From NCBI GenBank assembly GCA_012511845.1, contig JAAZFF010000052.1, positions 1 through 31,340 on the forward strand: a DNA stretch of 31,340 bases, given 5' to 3'. This document shows positions 16,068-23,832 of this stretch, piece by piece. How positions within the stretch are numbered: position 1 is the stretch's first letter; each line of letters begins with the position of its first letter. The DNA is from Lentisphaerota bacterium. GTDB lineage: Bacteria > Verrucomicrobiota > Kiritimatiellia > RFP12 > UBA3636. The position numbers and the translations under genes are program-made. The notes beneath the pieces were generated by a model, which worked only from the letters and a program-made list of their open reading frames with translations, was not told the DNA's origin and searched no databases.

Positions 16068-16097
16068 TTGATTCGGATTTAGGTATTGTGGTACCTT
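16068..16097 (+). promoter_or_regulatory. rrf2 promoter with overlapping inverted repeat
   Basis: TTGATT at 16068-16073, an 18-bp spacer and TACCTT at 16092-16097 form a sigma-70-like promoter 28 bp before the rrf2 ATG. An inverted repeat, AGGTA (16081-16085) N6 TACCT (16092-16096), covers the spacer end and the -10, so it is a candidate autoregulatory operator for the Rrf2 protein. This is pattern-based only. Confidence 0.5.
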
Positions 16098-16124
16098 AAT
16101 GCCAATTCAAGGAAAAATTTTCAC

Positions 16125-16604
16125 ATGTCTCTGGGTTTAATCAATATTTCTGAAGCAAATTCAATAGCAATTCATCTGTGCATATGGCTTGCCCTGGAAG
16201 AGGGGAATTTTAATTCAACAAAGCTTATTGCCAAGCGACTCGGTTTTTCGCATGCACATTCTGCCAAAGTTGTTCAACAACTGGTCCATGCAGGAATACT
16301 GGAAACTTTACGGGGAGCAGCGGGAGGGGCAAGACTCGCTCGACCGGCGGAAGAAATCACCCTTCTTGATATTATCGTTGCAACTGGCAGTTATACATCG
16401 ACGGATGGTTGCATGCTCAAATCGGAAGTATGCCAAAACTCTCCTTGTGTGCTGCGCCGGAAGTTAAGCGAACATAATGAAGGCTTGGTAGAGCTTTTTA
16501 AAAATAAAACGCTTGCTGATGTTGCGCACAATACAAATGTTGCCAATTTGCACAACCCGGATTTGTCTCCAAAAAATCAGGAAACTTTAAAATACATAAG
16601 TTAA
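16125..16604 (+). CDS. Rrf2 family transcriptional regulator (Fe-S, NsrR-like)
   Basis: A 159-residue Rrf2 regulator. The winged helix-turn-helix is at about 5-75, with recognition region 'LGFSHAHSAKVVQQLVHAGIL' (about 39-59, given in parts) and the wing 'RGAAGGARLARP'. Three cysteines, Cys96, Cys103 and Cys108 (C-x6-C-x4-C), match the cluster-binding cysteines of IscR/NsrR-type sensors. The ATG at 16125 is preferred to an in-frame TTG at 16086 because 'AAGGAAAA' precedes it and the family starts near the HTH. It leads a ferredoxin-hcp pair, so a nitric oxide or redox-sensing repressor of hcp is the natural reading; sensing of iron-sulfur status is the alternative. Confidence 0.9.
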   Translation: MSLGLINISEANSIAIHLCIWLALEEGNFNSTKLIAKRLGFSHAHSAKVVQQLVHAGILETLRGAAGGARLARPAEEITLLDIIVATGSYTSTDGCMLKSEVCQNSPCVLRRKLSEHNEGLVELFKNKTLADVAHNTNVANLHNPDLSPKNQETLKYIS

Positions 16605-16608
16605 GAAG

Positions 16609-17319
16609 ATGAAACGTAAAATAGTGACAATTGATGAAGAACTCTGCATAGGTTGCGGTTTATGCATAAATGCCTGTCAGGAAGGTGCACTTAAAATGGT
16701 GGACGGCAAGGCGAGGCTTGTGTCTGAGATATATTGTGACGGTTTGGGAGACTGTCTTCCAGCTTGCCCTACGGGAGCTATAAAAATAGAAGAGCGTGAA
16801 TCCAAGCCCTATGACGAGATGGCTGCTGAAGCAAGAAAGAAGGCAATGAAGTCACCTCTAGCCGGTGGATGCCCAGGCACAATGGCGAGAGCGATGACAC
16901 CAGTGGGCAGTACAGGTGAGCAAGTCTCATCTGCTTCCTCCGCTAATATTTCACCTGCTTTGGGTAATTGGCCGGTTCAGATTAAGCTTGTACCGCCGAT
17001 GGCTCCATATCTTGATAATGCAGCGTTGCTGATTGCGGCGGACTGCACGGCGTTTTCATACCCTGATATTCATAACCGTTTTATGCGGGGCAAGGTTACG
17101 CTTATTGGCTGCCCCAAGCTTGATGAAGGAGATTACTCCGAAAAACTCACTGCAATACTGATGCAGAATGAGATTCGCAATGTAACTGTTCTGCGTATGG
17201 AAGTGCCTTGCTGCAATGGAATAGCCAACGCTGTAAAGCAAGCTTTGATAAACAGCGGCAAGATGATTCCCTGGCAGATAGTGACGATTTCCATTGATGG
17301 AAAAATAGTTGATGAATAA
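16609..17319 (+). CDS. 4Fe-4S ferredoxin-type protein linked to Hcp
   Basis: A 236-residue protein. The N-terminal ferredoxin module has a full first motif (C13 G C16 GL C19 INA C23) and a second motif missing one cysteine (C43 DGLGD C49 LPA C53 P). A linker rich in Ser and Ala follows (about 80-115), then a C-terminal domain with cysteine motifs 'AADCTAFSYPD', 'LIGCPKLDEG' and 'VPCCNGIANAV'. Proteins of this layout occur next to hcp genes and likely pass electrons to the hybrid-cluster protein; this is inferred from context. It begins 4 bp after the rrf2 stop, so the two genes are cotranscribed. Its stop codon is the first base run of the palindrome at 17319-17338. Confidence 0.85.
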   Translation: MKRKIVTIDEELCIGCGLCINACQEGALKMVDGKARLVSEIYCDGLGDCLPACPTGAIKIEERESKPYDEMAAEARKKAMKSPLAGGCPGTMARAMTPVGSTGEQVSSASSANISPALGNWPVQIKLVPPMAPYLDNAALLIAADCTAFSYPDIHNRFMRGKVTLIGCPKLDEGDYSEKLTAILMQNEIRNVTVLRMEVPCCNGIANAVKQALINSGKMIPWQIVTISIDGKIVDE

Positions 17320-17338
17320 TTATCGTTTTAACGATAAT
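17309..17338 (+). promoter_or_regulatory. hcp promoter with 20-bp palindrome
   Basis: TTGATG (17309-17314), an 18-bp spacer and GATAAT (17333-17338) form a promoter 52 bp upstream of hcp. A palindrome with perfect 9-bp arms, ATTATCGTT-TT-AACGATAAT (17319-17338), covers the spacer and the -10. Its length and central spacing fit a homodimeric regulator such as a Crp/Fnr-family HcpR or the upstream Rrf2 protein. A weak RNA hairpin is possible, but there is no T tract, so it is not a terminator. Confidence 0.55.
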
Positions 17339-17390
17339 ATCCTATGTTTAATAACAACACCAAAAGTAAATCAAAAAAAGGAATTAGCAA

Positions 17391-18944
17391 ATGAGTGAAA
17401 TGTTTTGTTTCCAATGTGAACAAACAGCCGGAGGTAAAGGCTGTACACGTATGGGCGTGTGCGGAAAGAAACCGGAAGTTTCAAACCTGCAAGATGAGAT
17501 TACTGCTTCAATGATTACGCTGGCGCGTGCCCTTGAAGATAGCGCACCATGTAAAGAGTGCGAAAATCTTTTTATGGATGCCCTGTTTATGTGCGTCACA
17601 AATGTGAATTTTGATCCGGTTCCCATCACGAAAATGCGTGACAAAATCCGCGCGAAGGTTGCTGAGCATGGAGGAGCGGAAGAATATAAACCGGAAGATC
17701 TTTTCCATGGTGATGAAGATGTGGTTTCCCTTCGTTCAACACTTCTTTTCGGTATGAGAGGCATGGCTGCCTATGCGCATCATGCTCGTATCCTTGGAAA
17801 AGAGGATCCTGAAGTATTTGCATGGTTCCAAAAAGGACTTAAAGCAGCAGGTGATGAGCATTCTGTAGAAGGTTGGCTCGACTTGATAATGGAGTTTGGT
17901 CAGATAAATCTCAAGTGCATGAAACTTCTTGATGAAGCAAATACCGAAGCCTACGGGAACCCTGTTCCAACAGAGGTTGCCACCGGTTACAAGAAAGGTC
18001 CATTTGTAATTATTACCGGGCACGACCTGCTTGATCTCAAGATGCTGCTTGAGCAGACAGAAGGCAAGGGCGTTAATGTTTATACGCACGGTGAAATGCT
18101 TCCCGCTTTCGGATATCCCGAATTAAATAAATATCCGCACCTGAAAGGTAATTTCGGTACAGCGTGGCAGAATCAGCAGAAGGAATTTGATGGAATACCC
18201 GGTGTAGTTCTTTACACAACAAACTGCATCATGCCTCCCAGACCTACATACGTTGACAACCTTTATACAACAGCAGAAGTAGGCTGGCCCGGAGTCAAAC
18301 ACATAGAAGCCGATGAGTCAGGATACAAAGATTTTTCAGCCATGATCGAACATGCTATTCAACTGGGTGGATGGCAGGATGAGGTTGAGGGTGATCCCCT
18401 GATGACTGGTTTTGGCCATAACGCCGTTCTCGGTGTAGCAGATAAAGTTGTCAATGCTGTCAAAGAAGGAAAAATTAAACATATCTTCCTCGTAGGCGGT
18501 TGCGACGGCGCCAAACTTGGTCGAGATTACTACACCGAGTTTGTAGAAAAATCACCGAAAGACACGCTGATTCTAACACTGGCATGTGGAAAATATCGCT
18601 TCAATCACCTGCAGACCAAACTTGGTGATATCGATGGCATTCCACGCCTGCTCGATATGGGACAGTGCAATGATGCGTTCTCTGCCATTGAGGTAGCAGT
18701 AGCACTGGCAAAAGTATTCGAATGTGGAGTAAATGAATTGCCATTGACGCTCGTCCTTTCATGGTACGAGCAGAAAGCCGTCTGTATCCTGCTGACGCTT
18801 CTCTCCCTCGGTATCAAAAACATGCGTCTCGGACCAACGCTGCCTGCGTTTGTCTCTCCCGCAGTGCTTAACGTACTCGTAGAGAAGTTTGATCTTAAGC
18901 CGATCCAAACGGCAGATGTAGATTTGGCTGAAATGCTGGCGTAA
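17391..18944 (+). CDS. hcp: Hybrid-cluster protein (hydroxylamine / nitric oxide reductase)
   Basis: A 517-residue Hcp that reduces NO to N2O (and hydroxylamine in vitro) and can act in protein S-nitrosylation. The N-terminal cluster motif is Cys6-x2-Cys9-x8-Cys18-x5-Cys24. All hybrid-cluster ligands are visible in order: His in 'ITGHDL', Glu in 'YTHGEML', Cys in 'TTNCIMPP', Cys in 'GGCDGAK' (persulfide position), Cys in 'LACGKYRFN', Cys in 'GQCNDAF' and Glu in 'SWYEQKAV'. The short cluster-motif spacing and the length fit an anaerobe-type Hcp without the 2Fe-2S form. 'AAAGGAATTAGCAA' precedes the ATG. It is third in the rrf2-ferredoxin-hcp set and has its own promoter. Confidence 0.97.
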   Translation: MSEMFCFQCEQTAGGKGCTRMGVCGKKPEVSNLQDEITASMITLARALEDSAPCKECENLFMDALFMCVTNVNFDPVPITKMRDKIRAKVAEHGGAEEYKPEDLFHGDEDVVSLRSTLLFGMRGMAAYAHHARILGKEDPEVFAWFQKGLKAAGDEHSVEGWLDLIMEFGQINLKCMKLLDEANTEAYGNPVPTEVATGYKKGPFVIITGHDLLDLKMLLEQTEGKGVNVYTHGEMLPAFGYPELNKYPHLKGNFGTAWQNQQKEFDGIPGVVLYTTNCIMPPRPTYVDNLYTTAEVGWPGVKHIEADESGYKDFSAMIEHAIQLGGWQDEVEGDPLMTGFGHNAVLGVADKVVNAVKEGKIKHIFLVGGCDGAKLGRDYYTEFVEKSPKDTLILTLACGKYRFNHLQTKLGDIDGIPRLLDMGQCNDAFSAIEVAVALAKVFECGVNELPLTLVLSWYEQKAVCILLTLLSLGIKNMRLGPTLPAFVSPAVLNVLVEKFDLKPIQTADVDLAEMLA

Positions 18945-18970
18945 GTCATACTTATAAATTAAAGTTGAAG

Positions 18971-19000
18971 GCCGCAGAGTGATCGCTCTGCGGCTTTTTT
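18971..19000 (+). terminator. Rho-independent terminator after hcp
   Basis: A perfect 9-bp stem GCCGCAGAG / CTCTGCGGC with a 6-base loop (TGATCG), followed by six T residues, 26 bp downstream of the hcp stop. Confidence 0.95.
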
Positions 19001-19009
19001 ACGCCCTAC

Positions 19010-19680
19010 TGCCGGTTCGGGAACCACGAATGAGCACGATCCGGCTTCGAATCCTGCGCCGGGGCAAGCCGTAAACTGCCGTTTGGAGGGTGAGCGTCCC
19101 CGCGAACCGCAGGCAATGCAACACGGCTCATGAGAACATTCGCCTCCAGCTTTTTTGTATACTATCCAAGGTTAGAACACCTTACCTCGATGCCTCGTTT
19201 TTGGCATCAACTAGCTTCTAACGCCCTGTATTATCAGTAGTATGGAGCAGTTCACCCACCAGGCACTGGGCATTCGCGGGAAGGGGACGGATGCGAGACA
19301 CTGAGGATGTCGGCGTAAGGAAGGGCAAAAACGTAAATGCGGCGCAGAGGCTTGAAATTGCTGAACCTTTGCGCAACGGGATACGCAGGGTAGGGACGGC
19401 TCTCCGTAGCGGTCCGAGCGGCAGTCATGACGCAAACGGGTCGCCAAGCCCTTCGGGCAGCAATCAGTAGGCAGTGGGCAGTGACCAGTTTCTAAGCAAG
19501 CGGGCACAGACAGGAATGTCTGTGCTACAGTCTGCGGCACATAAGCTCTGCGTCTCTGCGTGAGAAAACTGCGGCGCATAAGAAAACTGCCCACTGCCCA
19601 CTGCACACTACCCACTGGCACGGCGGGCTTGCCGGGCCTGTCTGTAACCAGCGCAATTGTGGCAAAGCCACATCAACACA
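19010..19680. repeat. Long noncoding region made of dispersed repeat modules
   Basis: The 780 bp from the hcp terminator to the M50 gene hold no convincing gene. Modules seen: 19039-19076 (CGGCTTCGAATCC...GGGGCAAGCCG, related to 25603-25634); 19084-19110 and 19122-19149, two oppositely facing copies of the 'LEGE(R/C)P' unit also at 12555 and 12607; 19391-19413 (GGGACGGCTCTCCGTAGC type); 19446-19459 (AGCCCTTCGGGCAG); 19472-19487 (CAGTGGGCAGTGACC) and its inverted relative 19588-19618; 19502-19552, an inverted 43/51 match to 25637-25687; 19625-19644, an inverted match to 12643-12659. A minus frame across 19211-19621 ('QTFLSVPACLETG') is translation of these repeats. From 19680 to 19780 I see nothing specific. 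Confidence 0.8.
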
Positions 19681-19780
19681 CCCCTCAAGCACTCTGCCTC
19701 ACTGCATAACACGCAAGCCAATCTGTGCAAGTTTACGCCATTGCGTTGTTTTTGAATGTAGTTTAAGAATATTTGGAAAA

Positions 19781-20425
19781 CTAGGTTATATTAAATATCT
19801 TAAAAAATCCCACAACAACAGCTCTTATAAATTTACCTGTAAATTCAAAATTCAGCAGAACAAAAACAAGGAGGAACCCAACCCATTCCAGTCGCATATA
19901 CGGTATGGCAAGCTTTTCCGGCAACAGTACCATAACGACCCGTGAACCATCAAGCGGTGGAATAGGTATCATATTGAACGTCATCAACATGATGTTGACC
20001 GCTATGTAAGAAAAAGCAGCAACAGCTATATATAAATTTACTGTGGGAGAAAAAGGCATTATTTCAGATACGCTCAAATGGTAAAGGGCAACTCCAATGA
20101 GTGCCTGGATCAGGTTGGATGCCGGTCCTGCTATTGCCGTCAGCCAGAAAGCCTGGCGCGGGTTGCGTGTCCTGCCCAGATTAATCGGTACAGGTTTTGC
20201 CCAGCCGAATAATACAGGTGAACGGAAGACAGTTAAAATTATCGGGAGTATAACTGTGCCGACGGGGTCAATGTGGCGAATAGGATTCAAGGATAAGCGT
20301 CCGGCATCACGGGCAGTAGAGTCTCCGCAAAGCAGTGCCACAAATCCATGAGAAATTTCGTGTATCATGACAGCTAGTATAAGTGCTATGATCCGGATCA
20401 GTGATACTATATTTTCATCTATCAT
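19781..20425 (-). CDS. Site-2 protease family intramembrane metalloprotease (M50)
   Basis: A 214-residue polytopic protein. The zinc motif HEISH (His22-Glu23-His26) lies in the first helix, and the third ligand region 'NMIPIPPLDGSRV' (about 169-181) gives the Asp of the NPDG-type motif. 'GPASNLIQALIG' (about 100) is another family hallmark. There is no PDZ domain, so this is the short 'YdiL/SpoIVFB-like' form rather than RseP. Such proteases cut transmembrane substrates; the target is unknown. It ends a probable operon pgi-glycosyltransferase-ptsP-M50, lying 46 bp after ptsP. Confidence in the family is high; confidence in cotranscription is moderate. Confidence 0.92.
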   Translation of the reverse strand: MIDENIVSLIRIIALILAVMIHEISHGFVALLCGDSTARDAGRLSLNPIRHIDPVGTVILPIILTVFRSPVLFGWAKPVPINLGRTRNPRQAFWLTAIAGPASNLIQALIGVALYHLSVSEIMPFSPTVNLYIAVAAFSYIAVNIMLMTFNMIPIPPLDGSRVVMVLLPEKLAIPYMRLEWVGFLLVFVLLNFEFTGKFIRAVVVGFFKIFNIT

Positions 20426-20471
20426 TTTCTACTCGAAATGGCGTCCTGTACTGCTGTTCACAGCAGGGCGT

Positions 20472-22784
20472 TCATGATTGCTGCTTTGTAAGAAATTTTG
20501 CTGTAAAGTCACTTATAGCCTCATCGATCTCTGCAATATAGCTCAGGGATAAAAGTTTGGCAGCGTACTCTTCACAATCCTTTGTATTTAGTCGTGAAAT
20601 CAGATGCTGTGCTGCAGGAATATGAGTGGGTTCGAGGCTGAGATTCCGCAATCCTATACCTATAAGGAAGGGTATGTAGTGAGATTCACGCCCCATTTCA
20701 CCGCATAACGAAATAGGGACGTTATGTTTAAGTGCAGATTCAACACTTGTTTTTATACCCCGTAATACAGCGGGATGGTGGGGGACGTACATTTTGCTAA
20801 CGTTGGAATTCGTTCTGTCAACTGCAAGCATGTACTGTATAAAGTCGTTTGTGCCTATAGAGAAGAAGTCAGCAGTTTTGCAAAGATGATCCAGCACTCC
20901 GATAACTGCCGGAGTTTCTATCATCAACCCTACCCGGGGAGTTATCAGCTCTTCGCCATCAAATTCTGAACGTATATAACCCATGCAGATATCAACACGC
21001 TCCCTCGCCGAAGCGAACTCCTCCGCCGATGTTATCATAGGAAACATAATCGAAACATCGGTGCGCTTCTTGTTTTGTATTGCTCTTAGCAGTGCCCTGA
21101 GTTGCTGATCCAGAATAAAGGGATACTTCAGGGTAAAGCGTATAGAACGCAATCCCATGGCAGGATTATCTTCTTTTGTTCCAAATAGATAAGGGATGAT
21201 TTTATCACCACCTGCATCAAGAGTTCGGAAAACAATCGGTTTATCCGGCATGCGCTCCATTATTCGAGTATAAATTGCCTGCTGATCAGTTTCGCTCGGT
21301 ATTGTCTGACGCATCATAAACGGAATTTCAGTTCTATAAAGTCCGATTCCCTCGGCATTCGCATCTGCCGCAGCGTTAATTTCTGAAATTATATTAATAT
21401 TGGCATTCAAAAATATGCGACTACCATCCTTAGTGAATGTTTCTTTTAAATCACTTCGATATGTAATGCGTTTTTTTGCTTCCTCCCGACTCCGCTTGCC
21501 GAATTTTTTCAAGGTAGCATTGTCAGGATGTACAATGACTGTTTCGTCCGAGCAATCTAAAATTGCAACTTCCCCGTCAGGTAACCGCAACAGATCCCTG
21601 ACCGGTAAAATTATCATTGGAATTTTGAGTGAGCGTACAAGCAAGGTCACGTGTGCCGTACTTCCCCCCGCAATAAGTATGATTCCAAGTATATGCCCCT
21701 GGGCTATTTGCAGGACATCAGAGGGCAGCAGTTTTTCTGCTACTATTATGCGGGAAGCACGGTCTTCTCCAAATGAATCCTGGTCGGTTGTTACAGCTTC
21801 AAGGAGGCGCAACGCCAGATCTTCAATATCGTGAGCCTTCTCGCGAATATATTCTGTTTCACTCTTCCTGAAAAATCTTATAAATTCGTTGCTGACGATA
21901 GCGACTGCTTTCGTAACAGGCGTTCCGCTTTCGATGAGTTTTTCTATCTTTCCGATATAATTCTCATCATGCATCATCATTATTTCAGTTTCAAAAATCA
22001 TTGACGCTGCCTCGGGCAGGCGTTTATCAAGAGTCTCGGAAATTTGTCTGAAACGTTCTTCAACAATGGATATTGCTTCGCTAAGCGAGCGAATCGGTTC
22101 GGGATAATCGGCTGCGTTCTCAGCAAGCAAGCCACTTATATTTGCGGCGGACATTACCTTTACCTTACCCATTGCCCAGCCGTCTGATACTGCGGAACCC
22201 TTAAATGTTGTCTCTTCAGTCAGATTTAACGGACCGCTTTCCAATGGAGGTCTTCCTGCGTTTTCTACAAGGAGCATGGCATTGGCGCTCTGCATTCTTG
22301 TGGCAAGTTCTTCTGCTTTCAGGCGGGCTGCGCTTATCTCCTCAGCAAGAAAGGGTACACCCGTTCTACGTTGAAGCATTATTGCCCCGACGCGCTCTTT
22401 ACCGTAAAGGAGGGGTATACCGAGAAATGTCTGCAGGTCATCATCAGGAAAATTATGATGACGAACGTATCCCCGCATGGTCGAAGCCATTTCTGTGTAA
22501 ATGGAGCGTCGCTCGGCTAGGCATCGTCCTATAAGTCCCTCGCCGGCTTTTAGTACGATTGACGCCTTCCCGAACATAGGATACCCGTAGGCGGCGCGCA
22601 ATGTGAGGGTGCGATTGGATTCATCGTACAAAAAAAGACCACACGCATCGCATTTAAAACGGTGAGCGAACATATTGACAGCCTGATCCAGGAAATGTTT
22701 TGTGCCGCCGCTTGCAGGTTTATTCAGATTTTTTGGTGTTTCCACGTTTCGGGCATCTGAAGGTGTGTCCGTTTTCGTGTTCAT
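20472..22784 (-). CDS. ptsP: GAF-domain phosphoenolpyruvate-protein phosphotransferase (enzyme I Ntr)
   Basis: A 770-residue PtsP-type enzyme. An N-terminal GAF domain (about 30-165) is followed by the enzyme I N-terminal region (about 195-350), the phosphohistidine domain with His378 in 'GGSTAHVTLLVR', and the PEP-binding TIM barrel (about 450-740) with 'TLDAGGDKIIPYL', 'EDNPAMGLRSIR', 'GTNDFIQYMLAVDR' and the catalytic Cys in 'SLCGEMGRES'. It takes phosphate from PEP and passes it to an HPr/NPr protein. The GAF domain suggests control by a small metabolite such as glutamine. No HPr or EIIA gene is visible nearby. The gene starts exactly where the upstream glycosyltransferase stops. Confidence 0.95.
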   Translation of the reverse strand: MNTKTDTPSDARNVETPKNLNKPASGGTKHFLDQAVNMFAHRFKCDACGLFLYDESNRTLTLRAAYGYPMFGKASIVLKAGEGLIGRCLAERRSIYTEMASTMRGYVRHHNFPDDDLQTFLGIPLLYGKERVGAIMLQRRTGVPFLAEEISAARLKAEELATRMQSANAMLLVENAGRPPLESGPLNLTEETTFKGSAVSDGWAMGKVKVMSAANISGLLAENAADYPEPIRSLSEAISIVEERFRQISETLDKRLPEAASMIFETEIMMMHDENYIGKIEKLIESGTPVTKAVAIVSNEFIRFFRKSETEYIREKAHDIEDLALRLLEAVTTDQDSFGEDRASRIIVAEKLLPSDVLQIAQGHILGIILIAGGSTAHVTLLVRSLKIPMIILPVRDLLRLPDGEVAILDCSDETVIVHPDNATLKKFGKRSREEAKKRITYRSDLKETFTKDGSRIFLNANINIISEINAAADANAEGIGLYRTEIPFMMRQTIPSETDQQAIYTRIMERMPDKPIVFRTLDAGGDKIIPYLFGTKEDNPAMGLRSIRFTLKYPFILDQQLRALLRAIQNKKRTDVSIMFPMITSAEEFASARERVDICMGYIRSEFDGEELITPRVGLMIETPAVIGVLDHLCKTADFFSIGTNDFIQYMLAVDRTNSNVSKMYVPHHPAVLRGIKTSVESALKHNVPISLCGEMGRESHYIPFLIGIGLRNLSLEPTHIPAAQHLISRLNTKDCEEYAAKLLSLSYIAEIDEAISDFTAKFLTKQQS

Positions 22785-23783
22785 TTATTCAGATTTAGGG
22801 GATGTTACAATTGTCTTTATGTTGTAGATTTGTTTATCCTGAGATTCATGATATGTTCTTGTGGTTAGCTCTGCTAAAAGCCCCAGTACTATAAATTGAA
22901 TTGAAAATCCCAGGAACATCAGGGGGGTCATTATCCAGAATGGACGCTTAATGAGCAACTCCTCTCCCCACCAGGGAACATTTATAGCACCTGTTGCTCC
23001 CAGCATAGCTTCGAGTCCCACAATGCCAAGAATTAATCCTGCCCATGCTCCGAAGTGTACTCCTATTTTGCCAAAAACCTGGATTGGACGCGTGCTGTAG
23101 GAAAGCAGGAACTTGACAGTCATAAGATCCAGCACAACTCTGAGTGTGCGTGATATTCCATATTTAGACTTGCCGTATTTTCTGGCATGGTGCGATACGG
23201 GTATTTCTGTTACTGTGCCGCCTGCCCAGCGACATAGAGCCGGAATAAAGCGGTGCATTTCACCATATAGGCGAACGTTGGAAATTATTTCTCTTCGATA
23301 CGCTTTCAGAGAACAGCCATAGTCATGGAGCTTTACTCCGGTAAGGTGCCCTATCAGCCTGTTTGCAATCATCGATGGGAGTTTTCGGTTTATAAAAGTG
23401 TCCTGTCTGTCTTTTCTCCAGCCGCTGACTACATCGTACCCTTCACCTTCATCAAGTTTTTCAAGAAGCGCTGGAATATCTGCGGGATCATTTTGCAGGT
23501 CTGCATCGAGAGTAATAAGGATTGCACCGTCGGATTCATTTATTCCTGCACTCATCGCTGCTGTCTGGCCGTAATTTCGTCTGAATCGCACCAGTTTTAA
23601 ATTCGGGTATTTTTCTGCCATGTCGTTCATGACATCCCAAGAGGTGTCTGTAGAGCCGTCATCGACAAGAACAATTTCATACGTTTTGCCGAGCTTGGAC
23701 ATTACCGCATGGAGTTTGTCACAAAGGAACGGCAAACTCTCCTCTTCATTATACACTGCCACCGCTATACTGATATCGTGCAT
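22785..23783 (-). CDS. Family 2 glycosyltransferase with two C-terminal membrane helices (DPM1/GtrB-like)
   Basis: A 332-residue GT-A enzyme. The N-terminal domain has 'VAVYNEEESLP', 'IVLVDDGSTDTSW', the metal-binding 'TLDADLQNDP' and 'VSGWRKDRQD', followed by an amphipathic region and two transmembrane helices (about 238-258 and 272-300). The layout matches polyprenyl-phosphate sugar transferases that load a sugar onto undecaprenyl phosphate for export, for example GtrB or ArnC-like proteins. The donor sugar cannot be predicted. A strong SD (GGAGAGG) precedes the ATG. It is coupled to ptsP without any gap and sits 49 bp after the repaired pgi end, so the four genes likely share a transcript. 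Confidence 0.93.
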   Translation of the reverse strand: MHDISIAVAVYNEEESLPFLCDKLHAVMSKLGKTYEIVLVDDGSTDTSWDVMNDMAEKYPNLKLVRFRRNYGQTAAMSAGINESDGAILITLDADLQNDPADIPALLEKLDEGEGYDVVSGWRKDRQDTFINRKLPSMIANRLIGHLTGVKLHDYGCSLKAYRREIISNVRLYGEMHRFIPALCRWAGGTVTEIPVSHHARKYGKSKYGISRTLRVVLDLMTVKFLLSYSTRPIQVFGKIGVHFGAWAGLILGIVGLEAMLGATGAINVPWWGEELLIKRPFWIMTPLMFLGFSIQFIVLGLLAELTTRTYHESQDKQIYNIKTIVTSPKSE

Positions 23784-23832
23784 TGTTCCTCTCCGTTATT
23801 GTGTTGTCGAGCTCCGTTTAAATTGTGATATG

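Noticed and set aside
19039..19076. tRNA-like T arm (CTTCGAATCC) and its copy near 25603
   Set aside because: The stem does not pair and no acceptor, D or anticodon arm can be built around either copy; it belongs to the dispersed repeat.
19211..19621. 136-codon minus-strand frame with 'QTFLSVPACLETG'
   Set aside because: It spans several intergenic repeat modules, and its composition and repeats do not resemble a gene.
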